The notes beneath the pieces are model-generated. The model was not told where the DNA came from. It worked only from the letters and a program-made list of their open reading frames with translations, and ran no database searches. A program made the position numbers and the translations under genes. From assembly GCF_015461835.1 (NCBI RefSeq), contig NZ_JACOPX010000010.1:247285-311284 (forward strand): a DNA stretch of 64,000 nucleotides. Reading direction: 5' to 3'. Positions 1-8,796 of this stretch are shown in pieces (position 1 is the first letter of the stretch; every line of letters starts with the position of its first letter). Source of the stretch: Pseudomonas neuropathica (GTDB lineage: Bacteria; Pseudomonadota; Gammaproteobacteria; Pseudomonadales; Pseudomonadaceae).

Positions 1-939
1 CATCGAGTTCTGGTTCGGCGCGAAGATCGGCATGCTGTGCGGCAGCAATTCCAGACACCCCGCGACTGCATGGCGTAGCGGCTGCTGCTCATTGGCCGCC
101 AACAGATTATTGCCGGCTGCATCGTACAAACTGACATGCACATGCATGCCGCTGCCCGGATGCTGCAAGTACGGCTTGGCCATGAAACTGGCGCGATAAC
201 CATGCTTGAGCGCCACACCGCGCGTGCTGCGGCAGAACAACGCCGCCCAATCGGCCGCACGTAAGCCATCGTCGAGATGGCCGAAATTGATTTCAAACTG
301 TCCGGGGCCGAGTTCAGCGGTAATCACCGTGGCGTCGATACCTTGCGCCCGCGTGGCTTCGACCATGTCATCCAGCACCGGCGCGAAGCGCGAGAGCCGC
401 TCGATGTGCAGGTTCGGTTGATCATCGGCGTCGTCAGTCAGGTCGTCGCGGGGGAATTGCGGCAGACCGTCGCGCAGCTTTTTATCGAACAGGTAGAACT
501 CCAGCTCGAACGCCACCACCGGGTGAATGCCTTTGCGAGCGAGACGCTTGAGCACCTGCGCGAGCACTTCACGGGGTTCGAATTCGATCGGTTTTTCCGT
601 GCCGTCCGAGGTGATCAGCATCTGCCCCAGCGGCTGCGCTTCCCAGGTCACCGGCTTCAAGGTGCCCGGCACCAAACGGCGCACGGCATCCGGGTCTCCG
701 TCGTTGAAGCAGTAATCACCAATCGGGAACAAACCACCCTGCACGCCCAGTAATACGCAGTTCTGCGGCAGTTTCAGTGCGCTGCCAGCGGCGACTTTTT
801 CGAGCATGTCGATTGGATAACGCTTGCCATAGAAGTGCCCGGGAATGTCCAGGCAAATCAGGTCGACATAACGCACCTCGGGGTAGTGTTGGCGAAACGC
901 CCGTACTTCGGCGAGCAGGTCAGCGCAGACAGCGTCCAT
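1..939 (-). CDS. Glutamine-synthetase-family gamma-glutamyl-polyamine synthetase (3' part missing)
   Basis: Partial gene: 313 codons are visible and the C-terminal part runs off the left edge. The product resembles glutamine synthetase type I enzymes that ligate glutamate to putrescine or related polyamines with ATP (PuuA/PauA role, cytoplasmic). Visible family motifs are metal-binding glutamates in FELEFYLF and AELGPGQFEINF, and the segment GSGMHVHVSL. I chose the ATG at 939 because an AAAGGA Shine-Dalgarno lies about 8 nt upstream; an in-frame ATG at 948 overlaps that site. It follows an XRE-cupin regulator and a PuuB-like oxidase on the same strand, which supports a polyamine rather than an ammonia-assimilation role. 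The exact amine substrate cannot be read from sequence. Confidence 0.88.
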   Translation of the reverse strand, partial: MDAVCADLLAEVRAFRQHYPEVRYVDLICLDIPGHFYGKRYPIDMLEKVAAGSALKLPQNCVLLGVQGGLFPIGDYCFNDGDPDAVRRLVPGTLKPVTWEAQPLGQMLITSDGTEKPIEFEPREVLAQVLKRLARKGIHPVVAFELEFYLFDKKLRDGLPQFPRDDLTDDADDQPNLHIERLSRFAPVLDDMVEATRAQGIDATVITAELGPGQFEINFGHLDDGLRAADWAALFCRSTRGVALKHGYRASFMAKPYLQHPGSGMHVHVSLYDAAGNNLLAANEQQPLRHAVAGCLELLPHSMPIFAPNQNSM

Positions 940-960
940 CGTGTTCATCCTTTATGGTTA

Positions 961-1518
961 TCAGGTGTAGACCCAGAGCACGCGGGTGAGCTGCTCGGTG
1001 AGGTTGCCGTAGCGGCAGCGGGTATGACTGTCGAACTGAAAGCTGTCGCCGGCCTTCAGCGTGGTCGGTTCTTCGTCGTCGCCCAGCCATAAGGTCAGCT
1101 CGCCTTCGAGGACATAACCGCCCTGCTCCGAGCTGTCGGTCAGATGGCGATCACCGCTGCTCGCGCCGGCTTCCAGATGGCTTTCGAGCATGGAGAACGA
1201 GGCGCGGATCTGCGGCGACACCAGAATGTCGGTGATGCCATTGGCGTAATACAGCGTGCGACGCTCGTCCGGGCGCGTTACCCACGGCAATTCCTTGGGT
1301 TTGGGCAGGCTGTAGAAATACGTGGTCGGCACGCCAAAGGTTTCGCTGATCGCGGTCAGATCCGCCACGGTCGGCCGCGACAAACCGCGCTCGACCTGCG
1401 ACAGGAAGCCGACCGAACGGCCGATCTTGTCGGCCAGTTCCTTGAGGGTCCATTTCTTGTGCTTGCGCAGGTCGTGGATGAGGATCGCCAGCGCGGCGAT
1501 TTCTTCTTTCTTGTTCAT
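961..1518 (-). CDS. XRE-family regulator with C-terminal cupin domain (PuuR-like)
   Basis: A 185-residue DNA-binding regulator. Residues about 12-68 form an XRE helix-turn-helix (KELADKIGRSVGFLSQVERG), and the second half is a cupin beta-barrel that probably senses a small ligand (ESHLEAGASSGDRH, GDSFQFDSHTRCRYGN). This architecture is shared by PuuR and by polyamine or amino-acid catabolic regulators. The reading frame extends upstream to 1617, but the extension overlaps puuB and the MNKKEEIAAL start fits the family. It sits between puuB (13 nt) and the glutamine-synthetase-like gene (21 nt), so it probably controls its own operon. A perfect inverted repeat at 2831-2858 is a candidate operator; this is inference. 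Confidence 0.9.
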   Translation of the reverse strand: MNKKEEIAALAILIHDLRKHKKWTLKELADKIGRSVGFLSQVERGLSRPTVADLTAISETFGVPTTYFYSLPKPKELPWVTRPDERRTLYYANGITDILVSPQIRASFSMLESHLEAGASSGDRHLTDSSEQGGYVLEGELTLWLGDDEEPTTLKAGDSFQFDSHTRCRYGNLTEQLTRVLWVYT

Positions 1519-1531
1519 GGTCAACGTCTCA

Positions 1532-2821
1532 TCAAATACTGTCGCGCAGTCGATACCAGGCCTTACCGATGGCTTCCAGCGGTGCGGCGAAATGCTTGCC
1601 ACCGGGGAAACGGCCATTGCTCAGGCCCTGGTACAACGCCAATTCATCACTATCGCCGAGGATCGCATTGGACACTGCACGTGCGGCAGCCAATGTCGGC
1701 AGGACGCCGTGGCCCGAATAGCCTTGCAGCCAATAACGATTGTCCGCGCCGCCGACATCGGGTGTGCGGTTCATCGTCAGGTCTATATGCCCGCCCCAGG
1801 CAAACTCGATGCCGACGCCTTTGAGCTGCGGGAACACCCGCTCGAGAAACGGCCGTGTTGCCGCCGCGATGTCCTTGGGCATGCCGCCCAGGTAAGTGCA
1901 GCCACCGCCGAACAACAAGCGGTTGTCCGGTGTGCGGCGGAAGTAATCGAGGACGAACTGGTTGTCGGTCACGCAAACGTTGCGCGGCAACAGCGCGCTG
2001 GCCTGCTCAGGGGTGAGCGGTGCGGTGGCGACCTGATAAGTACCCACTGGCAGAATGCAGCTGGACAGGTGCGGGTCGAGTTCATCGAGATAAGCGTTGC
2101 ACGCCAGCACCAGCACATCGGCGCGCACCGAACCGCGCTCGGTGTTGACCCGGAAACCGTCGCCCTCCTCCTGATAACTCAACGCCTTGCTTTGCTCTTG
2201 GATACGCCCGCCGGCCCGCTCGATGGCGGCCGCCAGGCCCAAGGCCAGTTTCAGAGGATTGAGGTGTGCGCCCTCTGGATCGTAAAGCCCGGCCTGATAG
2301 CGATCGGTGGCCACCCATTCCGGCAATTGTTCACGAGGGATGAACTGCAACACATCGTGGCCCCACTTGTGACTGGCCTCGTGTTGCCATTCGCTGAGCA
2401 AGCTGACCCGCCGTGGCATCACCGAGGTCCACAAGTGCCCGGACCGATAGTCGCAATCGAAACCATGGCGTCCGGGCAATTCGCGCAATTCGTCGGCAGC
2501 CCAGCGCATGCCATCCCAAAGCTGTCTGGCCCGCTCATAACCGAGCGCGGCTTCCAGCGGCGGCATATCGCACGACCAACCGAGAATCGCCTGCCCGCCA
2601 TTACGCCCCGAGGCCGCCCACGCCACGCGACTGGCCTCCAGCACGATCACGCGCTTGCCCGCCAGGGCCAGACGCAGCGCCGTGTGCAGACCACTGAAAC
2701 CGGCGCCGATGATCACCACGTCGGCGTCATGTTCGCCTTCCAGCACCGCTCGATCACGCAGAATATCGGCGCAATTGTGGGCGTAATAGCTGTCGACGTG
2801 CTGGCTGGATTGCTGAAACAT
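1532..2821 (-). CDS. puuB: Gamma-glutamylputrescine oxidase-like FAD oxidoreductase
   Basis: A 429-residue DAO-family flavoenzyme expected to oxidise gamma-glutamyl-putrescine to the aldehyde in the PuuABCD-type pathway. An N-terminal dinucleotide fold is clear (VVIIGAGFSGLHTALRL, followed by VIVLEASR). The family segments NAYL, LDYFRRTPDNRLLFGGG, QGYSGHG, RFPGGKHF and a C-terminal YRLRDS match my memory of E. coli PuuB, which has a similar length (about 426). In-frame upstream ATGs exist at 2833 and 2857. I prefer 2821 (MFQQSSQHVD) because both upstream codons lie inside a perfect inverted repeat that looks regulatory. No strong Shine-Dalgarno decides between them. It is transcribed with the regulator and synthetase that follow. 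Confidence 0.85.
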   Translation of the reverse strand: MFQQSSQHVDSYYAHNCADILRDRAVLEGEHDADVVIIGAGFSGLHTALRLALAGKRVIVLEASRVAWAASGRNGGQAILGWSCDMPPLEAALGYERARQLWDGMRWAADELRELPGRHGFDCDYRSGHLWTSVMPRRVSLLSEWQHEASHKWGHDVLQFIPREQLPEWVATDRYQAGLYDPEGAHLNPLKLALGLAAAIERAGGRIQEQSKALSYQEEGDGFRVNTERGSVRADVLVLACNAYLDELDPHLSSCILPVGTYQVATAPLTPEQASALLPRNVCVTDNQFVLDYFRRTPDNRLLFGGGCTYLGGMPKDIAAATRPFLERVFPQLKGVGIEFAWGGHIDLTMNRTPDVGGADNRYWLQGYSGHGVLPTLAAARAVSNAILGDSDELALYQGLSNGRFPGGKHFAAPLEAIGKAWYRLRDSI

Positions 2822-2830
2822 TCGCGACCC

Positions 2831-2858
2831 CATGAAATTTGTTTCTTTTAATTTCATG
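2831..2858. promoter_or_regulatory. Perfect inverted repeat, candidate operator upstream of puuB
   Basis: Arms CATGAAATT and AATTTCATG (9 bp, perfect) are separated by 10 bp. The element is AT-rich in a GC-rich region and lies between the kinase stop codon and the puuB coding start. Its position suits an operator for the XRE-cupin regulator two genes down; no binding is shown by the sequence. Confidence 0.45.
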
Positions 2859-2877
2859 AAAATCTACAGAAAAAATT

Positions 2878-4206
2878 TCACACAGGCAACTCCACCTTCG
2901 CGATCAACCCTCCGCTCTTGCGATTGCTCAGCGTCAATTCACCACCCTGCTCACGGACGATGGCTCGCGCGGCGGAAAGACCCAGACCCACACCGCCGGT
3001 GTCACGATTGCGCGAAGTCTCCAGCCGAAAGAACGGATCGAAGACCTGCTCCAACGCCGCCTCGGGAATGCCCGGACCGTCGTCGCTGACCTCGATGCGA
3101 ATCGAATACTCGTCACGCTTCAACGCAATGACCGGACGCTGCGCATACTTCAGCGCATTCTCCAACAGATTGACGACCACCCGTTTGATCCCCAGTGGCC
3201 GGCCTTCATACACCAGATGCGCCGGGCCGCCGAAGTCGACATTGATCTGCTGATCACGGTAATCATCGACGATGGTTTGCAGCAGCTCCGACAGATCAAA
3301 TGCTGTGGTTTGCTCGCGGTGCGTGTCTTCGCGGAAGAACGCGAGCGCGGCGTTGATCATCGACTGCATCTCCTCGACGTCACGAATCAGTTTGCCCTGA
3401 TGATCGAGGTCTTCCATGAACTCGCTGCGCAAACGCATGCGTGTCAGCGGCGCACGTAAATCGTGGGAGATCGACGCCAGCATGTGCGTACGCTCGGCGA
3501 TGAAATGCTGGATCTGCGCCTGCATGGTGTTGAAAGCGATGATCGCCTGACGGATTTCGTCGGGGCCTTCGAGCTTGATCGGCGGTGCTCGCAGATCGGT
3601 GCCAAATCGTCTGGCGGCGCGGGCGAAACGCTGCAAGGGGTTGGCCAGTTGGCGGGTGGCGACCCAGGCAACGAGCAGCGTGGCAATCAGGCCCAATGCG
3701 ATGACGATGATGATACGCGCGCCAAACTCCAGGCCCCAACTGCGCTCAGGCGGGATAAAGGATAACCAGCTGCCATCGACCAATTGCACGACAGCGGCGT
3801 AATGCGCCTGGGCGCTGCCTTTCGGCCAGTCGCCCGGGCTGAACACCTCGATTTTTCGATCATTGCCCAGCAGTTGCTGCAGCACCGGCACCCGGCTCGC
3901 TGGCAGGCGAAGGCCGTCATTGGGCAGATCGAAGTCGGCGCGCTGTGCTTTCCATGACACTTGCAGCATGGCGCTGCTCGCCGCTGCGGCCAGTTGCGGG
4001 CGCAGGTTGGCCGGGGCCGCCTCGATCACCCGCGAGGTCGCGGCAATCTGCTCGAGCAGGCCGGTGCGTTCAATCGGTGGCCGCGCCCAGATCCCGGCGA
4101 CTTGCACGAACAGTGCATTCAACGCCAACGACGCGACCATCGCCGCAATGATCGTCAGGGCGATGCGCCGGCGCAGGGTGTCGCCACGCCACAGTCGGCG
4201 AATCAC
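2878..4206 (-). CDS. Two-component sensor histidine kinase
   Basis: A 442-residue inner-membrane kinase. TM1 is at about residues 14-36, a periplasmic sensor loop of about 125 residues follows, and TM2 lies at about 164-183. Next come a HAMP segment, a dimerisation box with the phospho-accepting His248 (SISHDLRAPLTRMRLR), and an ATPase domain with the N box NLLENALKYA, DDGPGIP and the glycine-rich GGVGLGLSAAR. The start overlaps the response-regulator stop by 4 nt, so the pair is translationally coupled. The layout is EnvZ/OmpR-like. The stimulus is unknown. PuuB begins only about 57 nt downstream on the same strand, so read-through into the polyamine genes is possible. Confidence 0.93.
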   Translation of the reverse strand: MIRRLWRGDTLRRRIALTIIAAMVASLALNALFVQVAGIWARPPIERTGLLEQIAATSRVIEAAPANLRPQLAAAASSAMLQVSWKAQRADFDLPNDGLRLPASRVPVLQQLLGNDRKIEVFSPGDWPKGSAQAHYAAVVQLVDGSWLSFIPPERSWGLEFGARIIIVIALGLIATLLVAWVATRQLANPLQRFARAARRFGTDLRAPPIKLEGPDEIRQAIIAFNTMQAQIQHFIAERTHMLASISHDLRAPLTRMRLRSEFMEDLDHQGKLIRDVEEMQSMINAALAFFREDTHREQTTAFDLSELLQTIVDDYRDQQINVDFGGPAHLVYEGRPLGIKRVVVNLLENALKYAQRPVIALKRDEYSIRIEVSDDGPGIPEAALEQVFDPFFRLETSRNRDTGGVGLGLSAARAIVREQGGELTLSNRKSGGLIAKVELPV

Positions 4207-4910
4207 GAGCGGCTGACCTTGGCGGTGAACAGATAACCGCCGTTGCGCACAGTACGGATCAGGTCCGGGCGCTTGCTGTCCGGCTCGATCTTGCGCCGCA
4301 GGCGGCTGACTTGCACATCGATACTGCGATCAAAAGCGTCGTGACCGTGGCCGTGGGTCAGGTCGATCAACTGCTCGCGGGTCAGAATGCGTTGCGGATG
4401 ATCGAGGAACACCACGAGCAAATCGAACTCGCCGCCGGATAACGGAATCATCACGTTTTCCGGCGAGCGCAATTCGCGGCAGGTGATATCCAGATGCCAA
4501 CCGGCGAAGCCGATCACCGGGCGTGATGGCTCGACCGGATGCCGCTGTTCACTGGCACGACGCTGCAAGGCGCGCACCCGCGCGAGCAGTTCCTGTGGGG
4601 CGAACGGCTTGGTCAAGTAATCGTCCGCGCCCAGTTCCAGCCCGACAATGCGATCACTCAGTTCGGCCATGGCGGTGAGCATGATGATCGGAATGCCCAA
4701 CTGCGCGCGCACCTTCTGGCACAGGCTCAGGCCACTTTCGCCGGGCATCATCACATCAAGAATGATCGTGTCCGGACGGTTCTGCGCGATCGCCGCCCAC
4801 ATAGCCTCGCCGTGCGGCGCAACGTCGACTTCATAGGCGTGCTGCACGAAGAATTTCTTCAGCAGCGCGAGAATTTCCACGTCGTCGTCGACGAACAGCA
4901 GTCTGCTCAC
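4203..4910 (-). CDS. OmpR-family response regulator
   Basis: A 235-residue DNA-binding response regulator. The receiver domain has the acidic pair in FVDDDVE, phospho-acceptor Asp52 in IILDVMMPGESG and the conserved lysine in YLTKPFAPQEL. The C-terminal winged helix (about 135-230) contains GGEFDLLVVFLDHPQRILTR and ends with the typical RRKIEPDS and RTVRNGGYLF. It is the first gene of a pair with the overlapping kinase. A 160-nt divergent intergenic region separates it from the plus-strand gene at 5073 and should hold its promoter. Regulated genes cannot be inferred from sequence alone. Confidence 0.94.
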   Translation of the reverse strand: MSRLLFVDDDVEILALLKKFFVQHAYEVDVAPHGEAMWAAIAQNRPDTIILDVMMPGESGLSLCQKVRAQLGIPIIMLTAMAELSDRIVGLELGADDYLTKPFAPQELLARVRALQRRASEQRHPVEPSRPVIGFAGWHLDITCRELRSPENVMIPLSGGEFDLLVVFLDHPQRILTREQLIDLTHGHGHDAFDRSIDVQVSRLRRKIEPDSKRPDLIRTVRNGGYLFTAKVSRS

Positions 4911-5072
4911 AGTTACAGATCCATGCGGCGAAAAAACGCCAATCTAAAGCCATTTCGCCGCCTGGGTCATTTATTTCAATCGAGCAACATTTCTACGCGC
5001 CAGACATCAAGCGGACATTCTCTGGCAAAACCTCGCGGGCATTCTGCGGCCATTCCAATCCAGGGGGTTCGC

Positions 5073-5390
5073 ATGAAGCTATTGAACGACAACCATTGCG
5101 CCGAGGGGCACAACAGCAATCGTCCCTTGATCCTCAGCCAGCGCACCGCCGCGCTCGGCCCTGATACGCCGATCGTGTTTCAGGAGTCGTGCCTGAGCGT
5201 TTCCAGCGATCAGAGCCGCATCGTCCTGCGCCGCTACTTCGAGCAGTTCAGCCCGACCAATGCGCACTGGGTCGAGTACGTCCACAGCATTGCTGCCGCC
5301 GACCTGATCCAATGGATCATGAGCCACGGCCAGTTGCACATCGAATGCTCGGACAGCATCGCCACGCAACCTCACAAGGAAACCCGTTAA
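5073..5390 (+). CDS. Small hypothetical protein (105 aa)
   Basis: I do not recognise the family. The 105-residue product has no signal peptide or membrane segment, and its C-terminal half is mildly helical with several His and Cys residues (VEYVHSIAAADLIQWIMSHGQL). The start at 5073 is supported by an AGGGGG ribosome site 5-6 nt upstream. The frame stays open further upstream, but the extension overlaps the divergent regulator. Its TAA stop overlaps the ATG of the next gene by one base (TAATG), so it is almost certainly co-translated with the DUF3313 lipoprotein. Confidence 0.7.
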   Translation: MKLLNDNHCAEGHNSNRPLILSQRTAALGPDTPIVFQESCLSVSSDQSRIVLRRYFEQFSPTNAHWVEYVHSIAAADLIQWIMSHGQLHIECSDSIATQPHKETR

Positions 5391-6049
5391 TGACCCGCAC
5401 GCATTCGCTGTCGCTGGCCCTCGCCACCACCCTGAGCCTGTCGGCCTGCAGCAGTAACAAGGTCGAACACAGCGGCTTTCTGCATGACTACAGCGTGTTG
5501 ACCGAGCGCCAGTCGCCGTCCGGCCAGCCTGTCCTGGCATGGGTCAGCCCGGCGCTCGCCCGGGGCCGATATACCCAGGTTTACCTGGCGCCAAGCCAGT
5601 TTTACCCAAGTGCCGAGCCGACATCGCGGATTCCGCTGAGCACGCTGTCCGGGGTCACTGACTACTACGATGCGGCGCTGCGGCTGGAATTGGGCAAGGT
5701 GATGCATCTGGTCAACCAACCGGGGCCGAACACCCTGGTGGTGCGCCCCGCCATCACTCAAGTGGCGACCAGTACTCAGGGTTTGCGCTTTTATGAGTGG
5801 CTGCCGGTCACCCTCGTCGCTGCCGGTGTGAGCACGGCGACCGGCATCCGCGATCAGGACAGCCAAGTCGCTACCGAGGTGTCGTTCGAGGACGGTTCGA
5901 CCGGCGAAGTGATTGCCGAAGTGGTGCGCAAAGGCACCGGCGTGCCGCTGGAGAACGACAAGCAGGTGTTGACTGCCGACGACGTCAAAGTGGTGCTGGA
6001 TGGCTGGGCCAGCGACCTTGGCAAATCCTACGCAACCCTGCGCCGGTAA
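5390..6049 (+). CDS. DUF3313-type lipoprotein
   Basis: A 219-residue predicted outer-membrane or periplasmic lipoprotein. The signal peptide ends in a lipobox (TLSLSACSS, Cys at about residue 19). The mature part (HDYSVLTERQSPSG, YDAALRLELGKVM, VRPAITQVATSTQGLRFYEWLPV, ATEVSFEDGSTGEVIAEVVRKG) is characteristic of DUF3313 proteins, whose function is unknown. An AAGGA Shine-Dalgarno lies about 9 nt upstream of the ATG, inside the preceding gene. The stop is followed within 15 nt by a long palindromic repeat that could end transcription. Confidence 0.82.
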   Translation: MTRTHSLSLALATTLSLSACSSNKVEHSGFLHDYSVLTERQSPSGQPVLAWVSPALARGRYTQVYLAPSQFYPSAEPTSRIPLSTLSGVTDYYDAALRLELGKVMHLVNQPGPNTLVVRPAITQVATSTQGLRFYEWLPVTLVAAGVSTATGIRDQDSQVATEVSFEDGSTGEVIAEVVRKGTGVPLENDKQVLTADDVKVVLDGWASDLGKSYATLRR

Positions 6050-6060
6050 CCACATTCCCC

Positions 6061-6145
6061 TGTAGGAGCTGCCGAAGGCTGCGATCTGTTGATGTTGTTT
6101 TTCAAGGTCAAGAGCAAAAGATCGCAGCCTTCGGCAGCTCCTACA
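6061..6145. repeat. REPIN-like palindrome, family A
   Basis: An 85-nt imperfect palindrome. Its outer arms TGTAGGAGCTGCCGAAGG and CCTTCGGCAGCTCCTACA are exact complements and flank a loop of variable sequence. The same arms recur at 52327, 53638 and 54685, so this is a dispersed family of paired REP sequences. It lies between the DUF3313 gene and proP. Confidence 0.9.
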
Positions 6146-6275
6146 CCGGTGCGCCAGGAAAAAAAGCGCCGGGCAGTGAATTATTTCGTGTCCTCATGTA
6201 TCTGAGCCAAAGAGTACGCGCCATCAAAAAGATGGCATCTACGCGGCACGATGGATCAGCAAAGAGAAGACCCGG

Positions 6276-7778
6276 ATGAAATCACGCAAGAAAACCGTCA
6301 AGCCGATCGGCCTGAACGACATCACCATTGTCGACGACGCCAAGATGCGCAAAGCGATTACCGCTGCCGCCCTGGGCAATGCCATGGAATGGTTCGACTT
6401 TGGTGTTTACGGCTTCGTCGCCTATGTGCTCGGCAAAGTGTTCTTCCCCGGCGCCGACCCCGGCACACAGATGATCGCCGCGCTGGCGACGTTCTCGGTG
6501 CCCTTCCTGATCCGGCCGCTGGGCGGCTTGTTCTTCGGCGCCTTGGGCGACAAGTACGGACGGCAGAAAGTCCTCGCCGCGACCATCGTCATCATGTCGC
6601 TGAGCACCTTCGCCATTGGCCTCATCCCCTCCTATGCCTCGATTGGCATCTGGGCGCCGATCCTGCTGTTGCTGGCGAAAATGGCCCAAGGCTTCTCGGT
6701 GGGCGGTGAATACACCGGTGCGTCGATCTTCGTCGCCGAATACGCGCCGGATCGCAAACGTGGTTTCCTCGGCAGTTGGCTGGATTTCGGCTCGATTGCC
6801 GGTTTCGTCCTCGGTGCCGGTGTGGTGGTGTTGATCTCGACGACGCTGGGCGAAGCGAAGTTCGAGGAATGGGGCTGGCGCCTGCCGTTCTTCCTCGCCT
6901 TGCCATTGGGCATGATCGGCCTCTACTTGCGTCACGCCCTGGAAGAAACCCCGGCGTTCCAGCAGCACGTCGAAAAGCTTGAGCAAGGCGATCGCGAAGG
7001 CCTCGCCGGTGGCCCGAAAGTCTCGTTCAAGGAGGTCGCGACCAAACACTGGCGCAGCCTGATGACCTGCATCGGCGTGGTAGCGGTGACCAACGTCACC
7101 TACTACATGCTGCTCACCTATATGCCGAGTTACCTCTCGCACAATCTGCACTACAGCGAAAACCGTGGCGTGCTGATCATCATCGCGATCATGGTCGGCA
7201 TGCTCTTCGTACAACCGGCGATTGGCTTCATCAGCGACAAGATCGGCCGCAAGCCTTTCATCGTGGTTGGCAGCATCGGTTTGTTCATTCTGGCGATCCC
7301 GGCGTTCATGCTGATCAACAGCGGCAAGATCGGTTTGATCTTCGCCGGCCTGCTGATGCTGGCCGTGCTGCTGAACTTCTTTATCGGCGTGATGGCCTCG
7401 ACCCTGCCGGCGATGTTCCCCACGCACATTCGCTACAGCGCGCTGGCAGCGGCTTTCAACGTTTCAGTGCTGATTGCCGGTCTGACGCCGACCGTGGTCG
7501 CGTGGCTGGTCGAGAGCACCAACGATCTGTACATGCCGGCGTATTACCTGATGGTCATCGCCGTGGTCGGTCTGGCCACCGGCGTAACGATGAAGGAAAC
7601 CGCCAACAAGCCGTTGCGTGGCGCCGCGCCGGCGGCCTCTGACCTCGAAGAAGCCAAGGAACTGCTGCAAGAGCACCACGACAACATCGAGCAGAAGATC
7701 GAAGACATCGATGCTGAAATTGCCGCGCTGGAGGCCAAGCGCAAGGAACTGGTGCAGCAGCATCCGCGAATTAACTGA
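6276..7778 (+). CDS. proP: Proline/betaine:H+ symporter ProP
   Basis: A 500-residue MFS transporter, the same length as E. coli ProP, expected to import compatible solutes under osmotic stress. The sequence shows about 12 hydrophobic segments, the metabolite:H+ symporter signature near the N-terminus (NAMEWFDFGVYGFVAYV), the MFS loop motif GALGDKYGRQK, GFSVGGEYTGA and the internal repeat GFISDKIGRK. The C-terminal 45 residues are highly charged and heptad-like (LEEAKELLQEHHDNIEQK), matching the antiparallel coiled coil that tunes ProP osmosensing. The gene stands alone, between a REPIN and a convergent LysR gene. Confidence 0.9.
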   Translation: MKSRKKTVKPIGLNDITIVDDAKMRKAITAAALGNAMEWFDFGVYGFVAYVLGKVFFPGADPGTQMIAALATFSVPFLIRPLGGLFFGALGDKYGRQKVLAATIVIMSLSTFAIGLIPSYASIGIWAPILLLLAKMAQGFSVGGEYTGASIFVAEYAPDRKRGFLGSWLDFGSIAGFVLGAGVVVLISTTLGEAKFEEWGWRLPFFLALPLGMIGLYLRHALEETPAFQQHVEKLEQGDREGLAGGPKVSFKEVATKHWRSLMTCIGVVAVTNVTYYMLLTYMPSYLSHNLHYSENRGVLIIIAIMVGMLFVQPAIGFISDKIGRKPFIVVGSIGLFILAIPAFMLINSGKIGLIFAGLLMLAVLLNFFIGVMASTLPAMFPTHIRYSALAAAFNVSVLIAGLTPTVVAWLVESTNDLYMPAYYLMVIAVVGLATGVTMKETANKPLRGAAPAASDLEEAKELLQEHHDNIEQKIEDIDAEIAALEAKRKELVQQHPRIN

Positions 7779-7809
7779 GTCGCTTTATTCACTCATCCAA
7801 ATCGCCCGG

Positions 7810-8697
7810 TCAGCCAAATCGGCTGACCGCGGCATCGATGAACTGGCGCACTTTCGCGGTCTTCTGCCGATGCGCCGTGTACAGCAGATGCATCGCTCTG
7901 CTCGGCGCCTCAAACCCCTCCAACAACCTCACCAACTCGCCTCTGCGCAATGCCGGTTCAAGAAAGTCGGCAGGCCCCAGCACAATCCCGAAACCATCCA
8001 CCGCCGCTGACAACAACGCCTTGCTCTCGTTGACGTGCAAGCGACTGCTCACCGGCACGCGCTCGACCTGCGCACCGTTGAAAAACGACCACTCGTGATC
8101 GGCAGGCCGTGACCAATAGGCATAACCCAGGCACTCATGTTGTTGCAGATCGGCGGGCACTTGCGGTGTGCCGTGTTCTGCCAGATAGCGTGGCGCCGCG
8201 CAGACAATCAAGCGATACGCGGCCAAGGGCCTGGCGGTGAGGCTAGCCGTGGCCAACGGGCCGATCCGGAAAGCCACCTCAAACCCCTCCTCCACCAGAT
8301 CCACCGCACGGTCGGTCAGGTGCAGATCAATTTCCACTTCAGGGAATTCGCGCAAGAACGCGGTCATGAACGGCATCAGGCTGTACGAACCGAAGCTCAC
8401 CGGCGCGCTGATCCTGAGCTTGCCGCGCGGCGTGTCGTTCATGATCTGCGCCAGTGAATCAGCGGCTTCTGCCTCAGTGACGATGTGCTTGCAGCGCTCG
8501 TAATAGGCCTGGCCCAGCTCGGTCAGGCTTTGCCGGCGCGTGGTGCGATTGAGCAACCGCGCACCCAGCCGCTGCTCGAGGGCGGCCACGTGTTTGGCAA
8601 CCATTTGCGCCGACATGTCGAGGCGTTGCGCGGCACTGGCGTAGGAGCCCGCTTCGGCCGCCATCACGAAAGCCGCCATGCTGGTCAGCCGATCCAT
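7810..8697 (-). CDS. LysR-family transcriptional regulator
   Basis: A 295-residue LysR-type regulator. The N-terminal winged helix (residues 1-60: AEAGSYASAAQRLDMSAQMV, ALEQRLGARLLNRTTR) is followed by a linker helix and a substrate-binding domain (PRGKLRISAPVSFGSY, VDLVEEGFEVAFRIGPL). It belongs to the large CrgA-like branch common in Pseudomonas. It is divergent from the Rossmann oxidoreductase gene at 8797 across 99 nt, the usual arrangement for a LysR regulator and its target. The effector is unknown. Its 3' end converges on proP, and a 9-bp hairpin (7807-7829) overlaps its stop codon. Confidence 0.93.
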   Translation of the reverse strand: MDRLTSMAAFVMAAEAGSYASAAQRLDMSAQMVAKHVAALEQRLGARLLNRTTRRQSLTELGQAYYERCKHIVTEAEAADSLAQIMNDTPRGKLRISAPVSFGSYSLMPFMTAFLREFPEVEIDLHLTDRAVDLVEEGFEVAFRIGPLATASLTARPLAAYRLIVCAAPRYLAEHGTPQVPADLQQHECLGYAYWSRPADHEWSFFNGAQVERVPVSSRLHVNESKALLSAAVDGFGIVLGPADFLEPALRRGELVRLLEGFEAPSRAMHLLYTAHRQKTAKVRQFIDAAVSRFG

Positions 8698-8796
8698 TCG
8701 AAACTCCTGTTAGCGAAAGTAAGTAACAGAGTGCAATTTATCTGCATTTGGGCAGGAATCATCATAGTGGCTCCCCACCTGACAGAGGAACACACC

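Noticed and set aside
6282..7427. 381-codon minus-strand frame opposite proP
   Set aside because: It is an antisense shadow of a well-supported transporter gene with no domain or ribosome site.
7807..7829. Hairpin CGGTCAGCC/GGCTGACCG as a rho-independent terminator for proP
   Set aside because: No T-run follows on either strand, and it overlaps the LysR coding end, so it is recorded only as a possible structure.
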